Assembly (NCBI GenBank): GCA_020830965.2
Contig: JACCFC020000031.1
Span: 1 to 33,646 of the forward strand
Source: Neisseriaceae bacterium TC5R-5
Lineage (GTDB): Bacteria; Pseudomonadota; Gammaproteobacteria; Burkholderiales; Chromobacteriaceae
Direction of reading: 5' to 3'
DNA length: 33,646 nucleotides
In this document: positions 26,134 to 33,646 of the stretch, one piece after another
Layout: each line of letters opens with the position of its first letter
Position numbering within the stretch: position 1 is the first letter of the stretch
Position numbers and translations under genes: made by a program
The notes under the pieces: generated by a model
The model's database searches: none
Told to the model about the DNA's origin: nothing
Seen by the model: the letters and a program-made list of their open reading frames with translations, nothing else

Positions 26134-27927
26134 ATGAAAAACATCCGAAATTTTTCGATTATTGCCCATATTGATCATGGCAAATCGACACTGGCTGACC
26201 GCTTTATTCAATTTTGCGGTGGCTTGGAAATGCGGGAAATGAGCGCGCAAGTACTCGATTCGATGGATATCGAAAAGGAACGCGGCATTACCATTAAAGC
26301 TCAGACAGCTGCCCTCACCTATAAAGCGCGTGATGGTGAAACCTATCAGCTCAACCTGATCGACACCCCCGGTCACGTTGACTTTTCCTATGAAGTCTCC
26401 CGCTCCTTATCTGCCTGTGAAGGGGCGTTGCTGGTCGTCGATGCCTCGCAAGGTGTAGAAGCGCAAACCGTGGCCAACTGCTACACCGCCATCGACTTAG
26501 GTGTAGAAGTTGTCCCGGTACTGAATAAGATTGATCTGCCAGCTGCAGAGCCGGAAAGAGTCAGTCAGGAAATCGAAGATATCATTGGCATTGAAGCCAT
26601 TGATGCAGTGCGCGCGTCGGCCAAATCGGGTATTGGTATCGAAGACATTCTGGAAACCTTAATCAGCAAAGTACCACCTCCGCAAGGTGACCCAGACGGC
26701 CCGCTCAAAGCACTGATTATCGACTCATGGTTCGATAATTACGTTGGCGTTGTGATGCTGGTGCGAGTAAAGGATGGTCAGCTCAAACCCAAGGACAAAA
26801 TCAAATTCATGGCCACCGGGGCCGAGCACCTGTGTGAGCAGGTGGGTGTATTCACCCCTAAATCGCTACAACGCCCGAGCTTGCAGGCCGGTGAAGTCGG
26901 GTTTGTCATCGCCGGAATCAAAGAGCTCAAATCCGCCAAGGTGGGTGACACCATCACCCTGGCGACCCGTCCGGCACAACAGGCTCTCCCTGGCTTCAAG
27001 GAAGTGCAGTCGCAGGTGTTTGCCGGCCTCTACCCGGTAGAGAGCCACGACTACGAATCACTGCGCGATGCGCTGGAAAAGCTACAACTCAACGACGCCT
27101 CGCTCAGATATGAGCCGGAAGTATCACAAGCACTCGGTTTCGGCTTCCGCTGCGGCTTCTTAGGCCTATTACACCTGGAAATCGTGCAGGAACGTCTTGA
27201 GCGCGAGTTCGACATGGACCTGATTACCACCGCGCCCACCGTCGTTTACGAAGTCGTGATGAAGGACGGCAGCGTGATCGAAGTGGAGAACCCATCCAAA
27301 CTGCCGGAACCGGGCAAGTATGAAGAACTGCGCGAGCCCATCATCACCTCCACTATTCTAGTGCCGCAGGAGTATGTCGGTGCCGTCATGACCTTATGCA
27401 ACCAGAAGCGCGGCATACAACGCAATATGCAGTATATGGGTCGCCAGGTCATGCTGACTTATGAACTACCAATGAATGAAGTGGTCATGGACTTTTTCGA
27501 CAAGCTCAAATCCACCAGCCGTGGTTATGCCTCTCTGGATTACGAATTCAAAGAATTCCAGGCCGCCGACCTCGTCAAGCTGGACATTCTGGTCAATGGC
27601 GAAAAAGTGGATGCCCTCAGCCTGATTGTGCATCGTGGCAGTTCGCAATACCGTGGTCGCGAACTCGCCGCCAAGATGCGGGAACTGATCCCCCGGCAAA
27701 TGTTTGATATTGCGGTACAAGCCGCCATTGGCGGCCACATTATTGCGCGCGAAACCGTCAAAGCGCTGCGCAAGAACGTGCTGGCTAAATGTTATGGTGG
27801 TGATATCACTCGTAAGAAAAAGCTGCTGGAGAAACAGAAAGCCGGCAAGAAACGTATGAAACAAGTAGGAAACGTGGAAATCCCACAAGAGGCTTTCCTG
27901 GCCATTCTTCAAGTAGGGGACAAATAA
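26134..27927 (+). CDS. lepA: Elongation factor 4 (LepA), ribosome-associated GTPase
   Basis: Translational GTPase that acts on ribosomes during initiation, assembly or stalled elongation. The start at 26134 gives 597 residues beginning [19 protein letters not shown], the normal LepA start; a TTG directly before it is an unlikely start. G motifs are AHIDHGKST (P-loop), [15 protein letters not shown] and NKIDLP. Domains II-V follow, with [14 protein letters not shown] and the LepA-specific C-terminal segment [20 protein letters not shown] and [16 protein letters not shown]. Length and motifs are complete. The ribosome-binding site is weak (GGA). lepB begins with no gap after the stop, a conserved pair in Proteobacteria. 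Confidence 0.97.
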   Translation: MKNIRNFSIIAHIDHGKSTLADRFIQFCGGLEMREMSAQVLDSMDIEKERGITIKAQTAALTYKARDGETYQLNLIDTPGHVDFSYEVSRSLSACEGALLVVDASQGVEAQTVANCYTAIDLGVEVVPVLNKIDLPAAEPERVSQEIEDIIGIEAIDAVRASAKSGIGIEDILETLISKVPPPQGDPDGPLKALIIDSWFDNYVGVVMLVRVKDGQLKPKDKIKFMATGAEHLCEQVGVFTPKSLQRPSLQAGEVGFVIAGIKELKSAKVGDTITLATRPAQQALPGFKEVQSQVFAGLYPVESHDYESLRDALEKLQLNDASLRYEPEVSQALGFGFRCGFLGLLHLEIVQERLEREFDMDLITTAPTVVYEVVMKDGSVIEVENPSKLPEPGKYEELREPIITSTILVPQEYVGAVMTLCNQKRGIQRNMQYMGRQVMLTYELPMNEVVMDFFDKLKSTSRGYASLDYEFKEFQAADLVKLDILVNGEKVDALSLIVHRGSSQYRGRELAAKMRELIPRQMFDIAVQAAIGGHIIARETVKALRKNVLAKCYGGDITRKKKLLEKQKAGKKRMKQVGNVEIPQEAFLAILQVGDK

Positions 27928-28899
27928 GTGGACGGAAATTTGTTTTGGGTGTTTGCGCTGGCCGTGTTGCTTGGCGGTTCCTTGATTATGTTTGGCGGCA
28001 AGAAAGCAGAAGAAGCCAAAGACTGGCCACAGTCGATACAGTGGGGCTATCTATTGGTATTGATTGGCGGCTTTGGTTTGCTGTCAAACTATATGAGCTT
28101 TACTGCCGTCATGCTGATTTTTGTACTGGTTACCGGCGCTGTCTGGCTGCTGGACAAGCTGATACTGAGCAGAAAACGTGTAGCTGCAGGAAAACCAGCA
28201 GGTCACTTTGTCGATTACTCCCGCAGTTTTTTCCCGGTTATCTGCTTGGTATTTTTACTGCGCTCCTTTGTTGCCGAGCCGTTTCAGATTCCAAGCAGCT
28301 CAATGCGGCCAGGCCTGATCGTCGGTGACTTTATTCTGGTGAATAAATTTACCTACGGTTTGCGGGTACCGGTCAGCAATGCCGTGGCCATTCCGATCAA
28401 TAAAGTTGAGCGTGGTGATGTTGTGGTCTTTAACTACCCACCCGACCCGAAGATCAATTACATCAAACGCGTTATCGGTCTGCCTGGCGATGTCGTGGAA
28501 TACCGCCAGAAGCGACTGTCCATCAATGGTAAAGCCCTACCGACGCAAGAAGATGGCACTTATGAATATCTGGAGCAAGGTCTGATGATGATCCAGGCTG
28601 AGCGCCTGAAAGAGACCATGGATAATCGCAGCTACTCGGTTCTCAACAATCCGAATACACCCGTGGTGGCGCTCGGCCAAGTGCGCGACTTCCCGGCGCG
28701 TGACAACTGTCGTTATGATGAAACCGGCTTTGTCTGCAAAGTACCTGCCGGGCACTACTTTATGCTGGGCGACAATCGCGACAACAGTCTAGATGGCCGT
28801 TACTGGGGCTTTGTCGATGACAAGCTGATGGTAGGTAAAGCCTTTATGATCTGGATGAACTTCGGTGACACTTCGCGCATAGGCAAAATGATTCGTTAA
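27928..28899 (+). CDS. lepB: Signal peptidase I
   Basis: Inner-membrane protease that removes signal peptides from exported proteins. 323 residues from GTG 27928, immediately after the lepA stop, with AGGGGA upstream. N-terminal helices lie at about 3-21 and 37-75, and a membrane segment precedes the catalytic domain. Box B is PFQIPSSSMRPGL, with nucleophile Ser125. The general-base lysine is Lys180 in NYIKRVIGLPGD. GDNRDNSLDGRYWGFV is the late conserved box. A large insert (about 195-270) with a cysteine pair (DNC...FVC) is usual for proteobacterial LepB. Confidence 0.95.
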   Translation: MDGNLFWVFALAVLLGGSLIMFGGKKAEEAKDWPQSIQWGYLLVLIGGFGLLSNYMSFTAVMLIFVLVTGAVWLLDKLILSRKRVAAGKPAGHFVDYSRSFFPVICLVFLLRSFVAEPFQIPSSSMRPGLIVGDFILVNKFTYGLRVPVSNAVAIPINKVERGDVVVFNYPPDPKINYIKRVIGLPGDVVEYRQKRLSINGKALPTQEDGTYEYLEQGLMMIQAERLKETMDNRSYSVLNNPNTPVVALGQVRDFPARDNCRYDETGFVCKVPAGHYFMLGDNRDNSLDGRYWGFVDDKLMVGKAFMIWMNFGDTSRIGKMIR

Positions 28900-28934
28900 A
28901 CCATTACCGCCATAATCATATAAGGAGCTGACAG

Positions 28935-29318
28935 ATGCAGAATAAAAAACGGCAACATCAACAAGGGCTGTCCCTATTGTCTGTGTTACTGACGCTGGCC
29001 ATGATGGCAGTGATAGGTATGCTGTTAATCAAAATACTGCCTGTCTACTCCGAGTATGCTGAAATAAAACAGATCCTCAACACCCTCTCCACCCAGAATA
29101 GCCTTGGTGAGCTTGGCATACGTAAATCGTTTAATGAGCGCGCTGGTATTGCCGATGTCACCTCGGTTCGAGGTGAAAATCTGACCGTCGTCACTGGTAG
29201 TGACTTTGTGTTCATTCACGCTATCTATCAACGTGAAGTACCGTTGTTTGCCAATGTAAGCCTCTTGTTCAAATTCGACACTCAAGCTGGTAAAAACCCA
29301 GCCACCACCACATCGTGA
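28935..29318 (+). CDS. DUF4845 membrane protein
   Basis: Small protein of 127 residues with one N-terminal transmembrane helix (QQGLSLLSVLLTLAMMAVIGML), which looks like a pilin-type or single-anchor segment, then a soluble domain with LPVYSEYAEIKQIL and RKSFNERAGIADV. This is the DUF4845 pattern, a family that sits between lepB and rnc in Beta- and Gammaproteobacteria. Function is unknown. AAGGAG is well spaced upstream of the ATG. Its stop overlaps the rnc start (GTGA), so the two are coupled. Confidence 0.85.
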   Translation: MQNKKRQHQQGLSLLSVLLTLAMMAVIGMLLIKILPVYSEYAEIKQILNTLSTQNSLGELGIRKSFNERAGIADVTSVRGENLTVVTGSDFVFIHAIYQREVPLFANVSLLFKFDTQAGKNPATTTS

Positions 29319-30025
29319 CCCACACTGACAACCGTTTCCGGCGCCTGAGCCTAGCGCTGGATTATTCATTTAGCCAAGCAGAATTATTACGACAAGCACT
29401 CACTCACCGCAGTTTTGGCAGCCCCAATAACGAACGATTCGAGTTTGTTGGCGACAGCATTCTCAACTATACCGTCGCACGCATGCTATATGATCAGTTT
29501 CCCAAACTGAGCGAAGGCGAGCTATCCCGTTTGCGTGCCAACCTTGTCAACCAGAATACGCTAGCCGAAATTGCCCATGAACTGAAACTGGGCGATTACC
29601 TGTATCTGGGTGAGGGAGAACTCAAAAGCGGTGGCTTTAACCGCCCTTCCATTCTCGCTGACGCATTGGAAGCCATCTTTGCCGCCATCAGCTTTGATGC
29701 GAATTTTGCCGCAGCCGAGTTGGTTGTCAGCAAACTGTACATACAGCGGGTAGCCGCAATTGATACCACCCAGCAGGCGAAAGATGCTAAAACCCGCCTG
29801 CAGGAAGCCTTACAGGCCCGCAGATTACCTCTACCCAAATACCGTATCTTGCTGCAAAGCGGGGAAGCCCATGAGCAGTGGTTTAAAGTGGCTTGCGATT
29901 TGGGTGACCTGGCTATTGATGCTAGTGGAGAAGGCGGTAGCCGCCGCGCGGCAGAACAACAGGCAGCAGAATGTGCACTACAGTTGTTAGAACACAAGCT
30001 CGCCTCAACCAAGAAACGCCCATGA
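29315..30025 (+). CDS. rnc: Ribonuclease III
   Basis: Double-stranded-RNA endonuclease that processes rRNA precursors and some mRNAs. 236 residues from a GTG start that overlaps the upstream gene. The signature NNERFEFVGDSILNY (about residues 38-52) provides Glu40 and Asp47. Glu119 in ADALEAIFAA and the preceding Asp complete the metal site. The Phe in FEFVGDSI replaces the commoner Leu, a mild change. A double-stranded-RNA-binding domain occupies about 155-225 (DAKTRLQEALQARRLPLPKYRI and GSRRAAEQQAAECAL). The stop overlaps the era ATG by four bases, the classical rnc-era arrangement. Confidence 0.96.
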   Translation: MTHTDNRFRRLSLALDYSFSQAELLRQALTHRSFGSPNNERFEFVGDSILNYTVARMLYDQFPKLSEGELSRLRANLVNQNTLAEIAHELKLGDYLYLGEGELKSGGFNRPSILADALEAIFAAISFDANFAAAELVVSKLYIQRVAAIDTTQQAKDAKTRLQEALQARRLPLPKYRILLQSGEAHEQWFKVACDLGDLAIDASGEGGSRRAAEQQAAECALQLLEHKLASTKKRP

Positions 30026-30915
30026 TTACCGATTCTAATTATTACTGCGGCTTTGTTGCCATTGTTGGTCGTCCCAATGTGGGCAAGTCCACCTTGATGA
30101 ACCATCTTATTGGCCAAAAAGTCAGCATCACTTCGAAAAAAGCACAGACCACGCGCCATCGTGTGCACGGTATTTACACCGAAGAAGAAGCGCAATTCAT
30201 CTTTGTCGACACCCCCGGCTTTCAAACTTTTCACAAAGGTGCACTGAATGAAACGCTGAACAAAAGCGTCAAAGACTCGCTGGCCAGCGTCGATTGCGTG
30301 TTATTCCTGCTCGAAGCGATGCGCTTTACGGCAGCAGACCGCGAAGTGATGGCGCTACTGCCCAAACACAAGCCTGTAATTCTGGTCATCAACAAGCTGG
30401 ACAAGGCCAAGGACAAGCTGGCGCTACAGGCATTTATCAATACCGTCTGCGCTGAGTTTCCGTTTGTTGATAGTGAAGTAGTTAGTGCCAAACACGCACA
30501 ACGACTACTAGAACTACTGGATAAAGTACGTCCTCACCTGCCGGAATCGGTACCGCTCTACCCGGAAGATATGGTCACCGACAAAAGCGAACGCTTTTTG
30601 GCCGCCGAAATCGTGCGGGAAAAACTGTTCCGCTACCTGGGCGAAGAATTGCCCTATGAAATGAATGTGGAAGTTGAGCTATTTCAGATGGACGGACTGC
30701 TACGCCGCATTCATATTGGCATTCTGGTCGATAAAGAGCATCAAAAACCAATTGTGATCGGCAAAGCCGGCGAACGACTGAAAAAAATCTCCACCGAAGC
30801 ACGCCTGGATATGGAAAAACTGTTCGATGGCAAAGTATTTTTGCAAGTGTGGGTGAAGGTCAAATCCGGCTGGGCTGACGATGTACGCTTTCTCAGAGAA
30901 TTTGGTTTGGATTGA
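30022..30915 (+). CDS. era: GTPase Era
   Basis: Essential GTPase that binds 16S rRNA and helps mature the 30S subunit. The ATG at 30022 overlaps the rnc stop (ATGA), giving 297 residues; earlier in-frame codons lie inside rnc and are ignored. Motifs: GRPNVGKST at 16-24, the effector segment with TTRHRVHGI, DTPGFQ, and NKLDKAKDK. The C-terminal KH domain has ELPYEMNVEVE and the GxxG motif in VIGKAGERLKKI, followed by VWVKVKSGWADDVRFLREFG. The ABM-like gene starts five bases after its stop. Confidence 0.97.
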   Translation: MITDSNYYCGFVAIVGRPNVGKSTLMNHLIGQKVSITSKKAQTTRHRVHGIYTEEEAQFIFVDTPGFQTFHKGALNETLNKSVKDSLASVDCVLFLLEAMRFTAADREVMALLPKHKPVILVINKLDKAKDKLALQAFINTVCAEFPFVDSEVVSAKHAQRLLELLDKVRPHLPESVPLYPEDMVTDKSERFLAAEIVREKLFRYLGEELPYEMNVEVELFQMDGLLRRIHIGILVDKEHQKPIVIGKAGERLKKISTEARLDMEKLFDGKVFLQVWVKVKSGWADDVRFLREFGLD

Positions 30916-30919
30916 TCAC

Positions 30920-31258
30920 ATGAGTACACTACCCCTCCCCCCTTACTGGGCAGTCATTTTCTCCTCACAACGCAGTAACACTGATGATGCCGGCTATGCC
31001 GAAATGGCAGAAAAAATGCTGACCCTGGCAGAAATGCAGCCCGGTTACCTAGGCATAGACAGTAGCCGGGATGCGACTGGCCTAGGTATCACTGTGTCTT
31101 ACTGGGAAAGCCTGCAAACCATCGCGGCATGGCGCCAGCACAGCGAACATCTGCTCGCACAGGAAATGGGACGCAACACCTGGTACCAGCATTACGCCAT
31201 TAAAATCGCACGGGTAGAACGCAGTTACAGCTTTTCCGAGCAGGACGCCTTGCCATGA
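30920..31258 (+). CDS. Antibiotic biosynthesis monooxygenase (ABM) fold protein
   Basis: Small protein of 112 residues with a single dimeric ferredoxin-like ABM domain. Recognised by YWAVIFSSQRS, then YAEMAEKMLTLAEMQPGYLG, ISYWESLQTIAAW-like spacing (VSYWESLQTIAAWRQHSEH) and a C-terminal WYQHYAIKIARVERSY. The pattern GYLGI..SR...G..V.YWES is common in stress-linked ABM enzymes of unknown substrate. The ATG at 30920 follows the era stop by four bases, and its stop overlaps the recO ATG, so it is embedded in the era-recO unit. Earlier in-frame starts would overlap era. Role unknown. Confidence 0.82.
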   Translation: MSTLPLPPYWAVIFSSQRSNTDDAGYAEMAEKMLTLAEMQPGYLGIDSSRDATGLGITVSYWESLQTIAAWRQHSEHLLAQEMGRNTWYQHYAIKIARVERSYSFSEQDALP

Positions 31259-31974
31259 GCCAGCCGGCCAAGGTAGATGGCCAGCTCGCTTACATTCTGC
31301 ATACCCAGCCTTACCGTGAAACCAGCCTGCTGGTGGAAATCCTCACCGCCGAGCATGGCCGTTTTACCGTGATGGCACGCGGTGCACGACGCCCGCGAGC
31401 CGATCTGCGCGGGGTGTTATTACCGTTTCAGCCACTCACCTTGGCCTGGTTCGGCAAAAACGAGCTGCGCACCCTACACCGTGCTGAATGGAATGGTGGC
31501 ATACCGCAGCTCTCCGGCCTCCCCTTGATCTGCGGTTTTTATCTTAACGAACTGATGCTCAAACTCACCGCTCGAGATAACCCGGAACCAGAAGCCTTTC
31601 ACATATACGATACGGCAGTGCGCGGCCTAACCACCACCGGCAACCTCGCCGCCGTGTTACGTCGCTATGAACTACGCCTGCTGCAAACCTTGGGTTATGC
31701 GCCATCTTTGCAACAGGATCAGCACGGCGAGCCCATCCAGGCCGAACAGACTTACCGCTACGCCAATGGTGGCCTGGCCTGTGACAACAGCTTTTCAGAC
31801 GAATACGCTTTCAGTGGTGCCAACCTGTTGGCCATTGATATGGACAACTACACCCACGCCGACACCCGACTGGCTGCCCGCCGTTTAATGCGTCTATGGT
31901 TAGATCATTTACTAGGCACAGAAATGCTGACCTCACGGAAACTCTTAGCTGCCATCAACTCACTGGCAGATTAA
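31255..31974 (+). CDS. recO: DNA repair protein RecO
   Basis: Recombination mediator that works with RecR to load RecA on single-stranded DNA. 239 residues. The N-terminal OB fold is seen as GQLAYILHTQPYRETSLLVEIL and TAEHGRFTVMARGARRP, the strongest RecO signature. The helical C-terminal domain includes YLNELMLKL..DNPEPEAFHIYD and ARRLMRLWLDHLLG. No zinc-finger cysteines are present, as is normal for proteobacterial RecO. The ATG overlaps the upstream stop. The usual downstream pdxJ and acpS are absent; a long terminator and an opposing gene follow. Confidence 0.93.
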   Translation: MSQPAKVDGQLAYILHTQPYRETSLLVEILTAEHGRFTVMARGARRPRADLRGVLLPFQPLTLAWFGKNELRTLHRAEWNGGIPQLSGLPLICGFYLNELMLKLTARDNPEPEAFHIYDTAVRGLTTTGNLAAVLRRYELRLLQTLGYAPSLQQDQHGEPIQAEQTYRYANGGLACDNSFSDEYAFSGANLLAIDMDNYTHADTRLAARRLMRLWLDHLLGTEMLTSRKLLAAINSLAD

Positions 31975-32013
31975 CAATACTTACCGCTCAGCAGCGAATG
32001 ACCAAGATAAACG

Positions 32014-32057
32014 AAAATTAAAAATAGGCGGCAAGCACACCGCCTACTTTTAATTTT
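32014..32057. terminator. Bidirectional terminator between recO and the SGNH gene
   Basis: TAGGCGG pairs with CCGCCTA around CAAGCACA. After one mismatch the stem continues for ten more A/T pairs, AAAATTAAAA with TTTTAATTTT. Each strand therefore has a GC stem followed by a T-rich tract. It starts about 40 bases after recO and ends 11 bases beyond the stop of the convergent gene. Confidence 0.85.
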
Positions 32058-32067
32058 TACGACATCA

Positions 32068-33225
32068 TTATTTTTTAAGTGGTGCTTTAAAGGGCATTGA
32101 TAATGGCAAACCTATTGCTCTGAACTCTCTAATATTAATTAAACCTCCATCAAATGGTGGATTCAACGTTAATCGAACATAGCGAGCATTAGTCTCTGGT
32201 ATTTTATGAGTGGTTTTTCCCTTATCATTATCGGTCACCGTAACAACGGTTGGCCAATTAATACCATCTGTACTAACGGCTATTTCATAGGCTTTGGTGT
32301 TGAATAGATAAGGAGTGTCATAAGCTCCTACCGCCAAGTTATGACTCAATTCAAAATAACTTAAGCGATAACTGCCCTGCAAATCTACTTCTAATATTTG
32401 TGGCGCTCCATCGGTAGAGCGAACCCAACCCGCATCATTAATGATATCGTTAACTGCCAGCACAGGATCTCCATAACCATATATACTCGAAGACACGCTA
32501 ACTGGTTTATTAAATGTGGCATTCGATAATACCGGCACACTGACACACACGCCGGCATTTACTAGCGCTTTGAACCAGTTATTGGCATATTTACGGTCTC
32601 CATTTACAGAAGGGTGTACACCATCATATGTATCTGCCCCTATGGTCACATCGTAGTTAACAGAATGGTCAACAACTACAATAGGTGATTGCAGTGTAGT
32701 TTCAGTAGCAGCCAACCCTGGAATCAAGCTCTTGAGCTCTGCAAATCTAGGATAGGCTGGGTTAATGTCAGGATACTGTCCAAGAAGGATTTTAATATTT
32801 TGATTAACATTGCGCATTTTAGCGATAATGCTTCGCAAATCAGCTATGGTATTAACAGCCGGTTTATTATTATCGTAGCTGTCATTACCACCTAATAACG
32901 TTAGAACAACATCTGGTTTAGCCTGCTGTGCCCAACCATCAATATAAACTTGATCGACTGCATCGGCCTTAACACCCCAAATAGCAGAATGCTTAGAAGA
33001 AGCCGTCGGAATTAAATCGTAATACTCTCCCACAAAATCAATATCACACGCAACTTGACGTGCTTTTTCTGCCAGTACCATACGATAATTTTGAGTTGGC
33101 ACACCTGCCGTGATTGAATCACCCAATGCCATCACCCGAATAGGAGCCGCACAAACTCCTGTCATGGTCGATAAACAAAAAACCGACCCTAAAAAAAGCG
33201 GTAATACTCTACGCTGTATGAACAT
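32068..33225 (-). CDS. Secreted SGNH/GDSL hydrolase with C-terminal F5/8 type C-like domain
   Basis: Exported esterase or deacetylase-type enzyme of 385 residues from the ATG at 33225, which has AAGGA nine bases upstream; ATG 33231 is an alternative. A signal peptide ends near residue 26 (GVCAA). SGNH blocks: I is VMALGDSITAG (nucleophile Ser37), III is LTLLGGNDSYD, and V is YDGVHPS (catalytic Asp and His). The C-terminal ~150 residues begin at about ATFNKPVSVSSS and include GWVRSTDGAPQILEVDL, YEIAVSTDGINW, and ARYVRLTLNPP plus INIREFRAIG. This is the discoidin/F5-8C pattern of carbohydrate binding. It may act on acetylated polysaccharide, but the substrate is only inferred. Lys and Asn are frequent and codon use looks more AT-rich than in its neighbours. 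Confidence 0.85.
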   Translation of the reverse strand: MFIQRRVLPLFLGSVFCLSTMTGVCAAPIRVMALGDSITAGVPTQNYRMVLAEKARQVACDIDFVGEYYDLIPTASSKHSAIWGVKADAVDQVYIDGWAQQAKPDVVLTLLGGNDSYDNNKPAVNTIADLRSIIAKMRNVNQNIKILLGQYPDINPAYPRFAELKSLIPGLAATETTLQSPIVVVDHSVNYDVTIGADTYDGVHPSVNGDRKYANNWFKALVNAGVCVSVPVLSNATFNKPVSVSSSIYGYGDPVLAVNDIINDAGWVRSTDGAPQILEVDLQGSYRLSYFELSHNLAVGAYDTPYLFNTKAYEIAVSTDGINWPTVVTVTDNDKGKTTHKIPETNARYVRLTLNPPFDGGLINIREFRAIGLPLSMPFKAPLKK

Positions 33226-33522
33226 GACCATTCTTCCTTACATTAAATTAGAAATATGGCACTGCTTATTTAATTAAAAATAAACAATATTCGTTTGCAT
33301 GAAATTACTTCGCATCTAGATCAAAAACATAAAACTAGTTTTGACTTATTTTCTTAAGGTACTGATTTTTTATTTAAAAATTAACTACTAGATCAAGCTA
33401 AAACAAATTATTCAAAACGTCAACTAAAATAAAAAATAGAATATCTCATTCATAACTATTAAACACAAATACTATCAAAATAAAATTGAAGCTATCTCAG
33501 TCTTAACGTGCATTATCAGTTA
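33226..33522. other. AT-rich intergenic region before the right IS
   Basis: About 300 bases, strongly A/T-rich, with no supported gene. It should contain the promoter of the SGNH gene, but none could be picked confidently. Short palindromes such as AAAACTAGTTTT occur near 33330-33345. The composition contrasts with the core genes to the left and suits an accessory junction beside an insertion sequence. Confidence 0.5.
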
Positions 33523-33542
33523 GAGCCTGTTCACGATCTTCG
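33523..33542 (-). repeat. Terminal inverted repeat of the right IS
   Basis: GAGCCTGTTCACGATCTTCG resembles IS427-group ends. The transposase stop codon (33533-33531) lies inside it, as is common for these compact elements. Confidence 0.55.
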
Positions 33543-33646
33543 AAGTAGCAGGACGAGAAATGCCAGATGAACGAGTTGCAAACTTGAGTTGAGCTTACGC
33601 TCGCAGTTCTTCCACAAACGTCTGCATTTCTCCAGCCAACCAACGC
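33531..33646 (-). CDS. IS5-family transposase, C-terminal fragment
   Basis: The minus strand from the edge to 33531 reads 37 residues, including WLEKCRRLWKNCERKLN and LVHLAFLVLLLRRS before a TGA stop. This matches the conserved tail W...CRRL...(Y/C)ERKL.S....HLAF...LLRR of IS427-type IS5 transposases. The catalytic core is outside the window, so whether the copy is intact is not known. Confidence 0.72.
   Translation of the reverse strand, partial: VGWLEKCRRLWKNCERKLNSSLQLVHLAFLVLLLRRS

Larger units (their letters stand above)
33523..33646 (-). mobile_element. Partial insertion sequence, IS5 family (IS427/ISL2-like group), cut by window edge
   Basis: The element begins with GAGCCTGTTCACGATCTTCG, which resembles the ends of IS427-group elements. 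Inside it, the minus strand encodes the C-terminus of a matching transposase. The base triplet just outside is TTA (33520-33522), which would suit a TNA target duplication, but the other end is not in the window. It is a different group from the left-edge element. Confidence 0.7.

Noticed and set aside
29596-30234. 212-codon open frame on the minus strand opposite rnc and era
   Set aside because: It spans two confidently identified genes and shows a low-complexity Ala/Ser/Arg-rich product, typical of an antisense shadow.
1-33646. Composite transposon formed by the two edge IS elements
   Set aside because: The two ends belong to different IS5-family groups with unrelated terminal repeats, and most of the intervening DNA is conserved core genome.
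1-33646. CRISPR arrays, tRNA or rRNA genes, toxin-antitoxin or phage-defence clusters
   Set aside because: I looked for regular spaced repeats, cloverleaf patterns and small paired genes and saw none; nearly all coding space is accounted for by recognised genes.

Overview
The window looks like betaproteobacterial chromosome, possibly from the Neisseriales, though the order is only a guess. Three things support this: a BPSS1780-type membrane protein, the gene order rpoE-rseA-rseB-mucD-(glutaredoxin)-lepA-lepB-DUF4845-rnc-era-(ABM)-recO, and the 2-methylcitrate genes prpB/prpC. Base composition is moderate and codon use looks even across the core genes. The sequence becomes clearly AT-rich around 33226-33522. 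I recognised no rRNA, tRNA, CRISPR array, phage or plasmid gene.

Layout. 1-184 is the end of an IS5-family element cut by the window edge. 435-3442 holds tyrS, a META/DUF4377 lipoprotein on the opposite strand, and a thiopurine-methyltransferase-type gene. 3480-6776 (minus) is a GMC oxidoreductase followed by an MHS-type transporter, probably one operon. 6934-10042 (minus) is transketolase followed by glyceraldehyde-3-phosphate dehydrogenase, separated by a strong terminator. 10244-12029 (plus) holds three small conserved genes: BPSS1780-like, DUF2164 and DUF218. 12157-13557 (minus) is an aromatic-acid-type MFS transporter split by one in-frame stop codon. 13788-19539 carries a membrane HD-GYP protein with a sensor domain, a periplasmic AmiD-like amidase and a methyl-accepting chemotaxis protein. 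19658-21729 (minus) is prpB-prpC.

22067-31974 is one long plus-strand block. It holds the envelope-stress sigma factor with its anti-sigma and co-anti-sigma factors, the periplasmic protease MucD and a small glutaredoxin-like protein. Next come elongation factor 4, signal peptidase I, DUF4845, RNase III, Era, a small monooxygenase-fold protein and RecO. Many joints are 1- or 4-base stop/start overlaps, which implies translational coupling. A good sigma-E-type promoter precedes rpoE. A hairpin followed by a T-rich stretch, and a leader with several hairpins, separate the stress operon from lepA. 32068-33225 (minus) is a secreted SGNH hydrolase with a C-terminal F5/8-type carbohydrate-binding-like domain. 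An AT-rich gap follows, and then the end of a second, different IS5-family element running off the right edge.

Most of the window is ordinary core genome, and I found no convincing new multi-gene system. The observations most worth a second look are: the nonsense-split transporter; the GMC/MHS pair with a cysteine-containing loop; the large insertion inside the HD-GYP catalytic core; the substituted NAD-specificity region of GAPDH; the structured leader before lepA; and the SGNH/F5-8C gene lying between recO and an insertion sequence.
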